NCBI GenBank assembly: GCA_946646575.1
Contig: CAMPCR010000050.1
Coordinates: 1 to 5,803, forward strand
Source: UBA3222 sp002363035
GTDB taxonomy: Bacteria > Verrucomicrobiota > Verrucomicrobiia > Opitutales > UBA9783
DNA: 5,803 nt
Direction of reading: 5' to 3'
Part shown: in pieces, positions 5,464-5,803 of the stretch
How positions within the stretch are numbered: position 1 is the first letter of the stretch
Layout: every line of letters starts with the position of its first letter
Notes under the pieces: model-generated
The model's database searches: none
Seen by the model: the letters and a program-made list of their open reading frames with translations, nothing else
What the model was told of the DNA's origin: nothing
Translations under genes and position numbers: made by a program

Positions 5464-5500
5464 TTCGTGCCGGCTCACGTCCGTTCCCGGGAAAAACAAG

Positions 5501-5529
5501 ATGCCACGAGTTTTCTACTTTCGTGGTGT
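5501..5529 (+). other. Stem-loop downstream of smpB
   Basis: CCACGA (5504-5509) pairs with TCGTGG (5521-5526). Adding G-U pairs and an A-U pair on the outside (5501-5503 with 5527-5529) and one G-U inside gives a stem of about ten pairs with a 9-nt pyrimidine-rich loop. It lies in the smpB-trmL gap. No T-run follows, so it is not a standard terminator; a pause, processing or mRNA-end structure is possible. Confidence 0.3.
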
Positions 5530-5672
5530 GCGTGTCTTCGTACCGCGTCTGCATGGCTAAATTGGATGCGCTAATCGTGCGAGTGCATTTGAGGTCGGAT
5601 GCGTCATGTGTGGTTTTCGAAAATGAGAGCAAACAACAAAGCAAGCTCCGTGTATTTTCGGCAACATTTCAG

Positions 5673-5803
5673 GTGATTCACGTTATTCTTTTTCGCCCTG
5701 AAATTCCTCAAAACACGGGCAACATTGGGCGTTTGTGTGCCTGCACCCATACGCGCCTGCATCTCATTCGCCCGCTCGGTTTTTCACTGTCCGACCGTTA
5801 TCT
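5673..5803 (+). CDS. trmL: tRNA (cytidine/uridine-34 2'-O)-methyltransferase TrmL-like, N-terminal part (3' end outside window)
   Basis: TrmL is a SPOUT-fold methyltransferase that adds a 2'-O-methyl group to the wobble base of certain leucine tRNAs, using S-adenosylmethionine. The visible residues start VIHVILFRPEIPQNTGNIGR, the hallmark N-terminus of this family, and continue LCACTHTRLHLIRPLGFSLSDRY, matching the family's LCA.T...LHLI.PLGF...D. About 43 residues of an expected 150-160 are present before the window ends. GTG 5673 is chosen because family members normally begin right at this strand (M.H.VL..PEIP.NTGNI). The frame stays open upstream, and ATG 5553 would add 40 residues that do not look conserved; neither start has a strong ribosome-binding site. 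Other SPOUT RNA methylases share NTGN-type motifs, so the exact target base is inferred. Confidence 0.88.
   Translation, partial: MIHVILFRPEIPQNTGNIGRLCACTHTRLHLIRPLGFSLSDRY

Noticed and set aside
5484..5493. TTCCCGGGAA palindrome after smpB
   Set aside because: It has no loop for an RNA hairpin and a 10-bp palindrome of this kind can occur by chance; no supporting context.
5456..5644. A minus-strand gene between smpB and trmL
   Set aside because: It is a 62-codon frame with low-complexity, non-family sequence, no ribosome-binding site, and it opposes the direction of both neighbours.
5464..5672. A tmRNA (ssrA) gene next to smpB
   Set aside because: The gap is only 209 bp, lacks a tRNA-Ala-like acceptor end or tag-peptide frame that I can recognise, and is shorter than a normal one-piece tmRNA of about 350 nt.
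1..5803. CRISPR array, insertion sequence, toxin-antitoxin or defence genes
   Set aside because: No regularly spaced direct repeats, no paired terminal inverted repeats with a transposase, and no defence-type protein motifs were seen on either strand.

Overview
The window looks like a housekeeping stretch of a bacterial chromosome of moderate GC, with AT-richer intergenic parts. The best taxonomic hint is the block HU – RNA polymerase omega – SmpB – TrmL. The short, divergent omega protein and the MNKSEL-type HU resemble what I recall from Verrucomicrobiota (PVC group, possibly Opitutae-like). This placement is inference from memory of the families, not a search result.

Layout. Positions 1-243 (+) hold the 3' end of a nucleoside diphosphate kinase gene (ndk). 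Positions 244-550 carry no gene I can defend. Then four genes read leftward: a monotopic sugar-phosphate (phosphoglycosyl) transferase (4151-3447), the transhydrogenase membrane subunit PntA2/PntAB (3377-3090), the transhydrogenase beta subunit PntB (3087-1702), and the Holliday-junction helicase RuvB (1561-551). An AT-rich 274-bp divergent intergenic region (4152-4425) separates this block from a rightward block: HU-family DNA-binding protein (about 4426-4710), omega subunit (4771-4968), SmpB (5020-5463), and the 5' part of a TrmL-type tRNA 2'-O-methyltransferase that runs off the right edge.

How the genes work together. PntA2 and PntB are nearly abutting and form the membrane and NADP(H)-binding parts of the proton-pumping NAD(P) transhydrogenase. 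The NAD(H)-binding subunit PntA1 (PntAA), normally the gene immediately upstream, is absent; a sugar transferase gene sits in its place. This is the most unusual feature of the window. The rightward block is a set of information-processing genes: nucleoid protein, RNA polymerase subunit, trans-translation factor and tRNA modification enzyme.

I see no CRISPR array, insertion sequence, tRNA, rRNA or tmRNA gene. I find no convincing new defence or mobile system. The remaining points of interest are the broken-up pnt locus, a gene-free region with strong ribosome-binding-like motifs, and some start-site and hairpin details.
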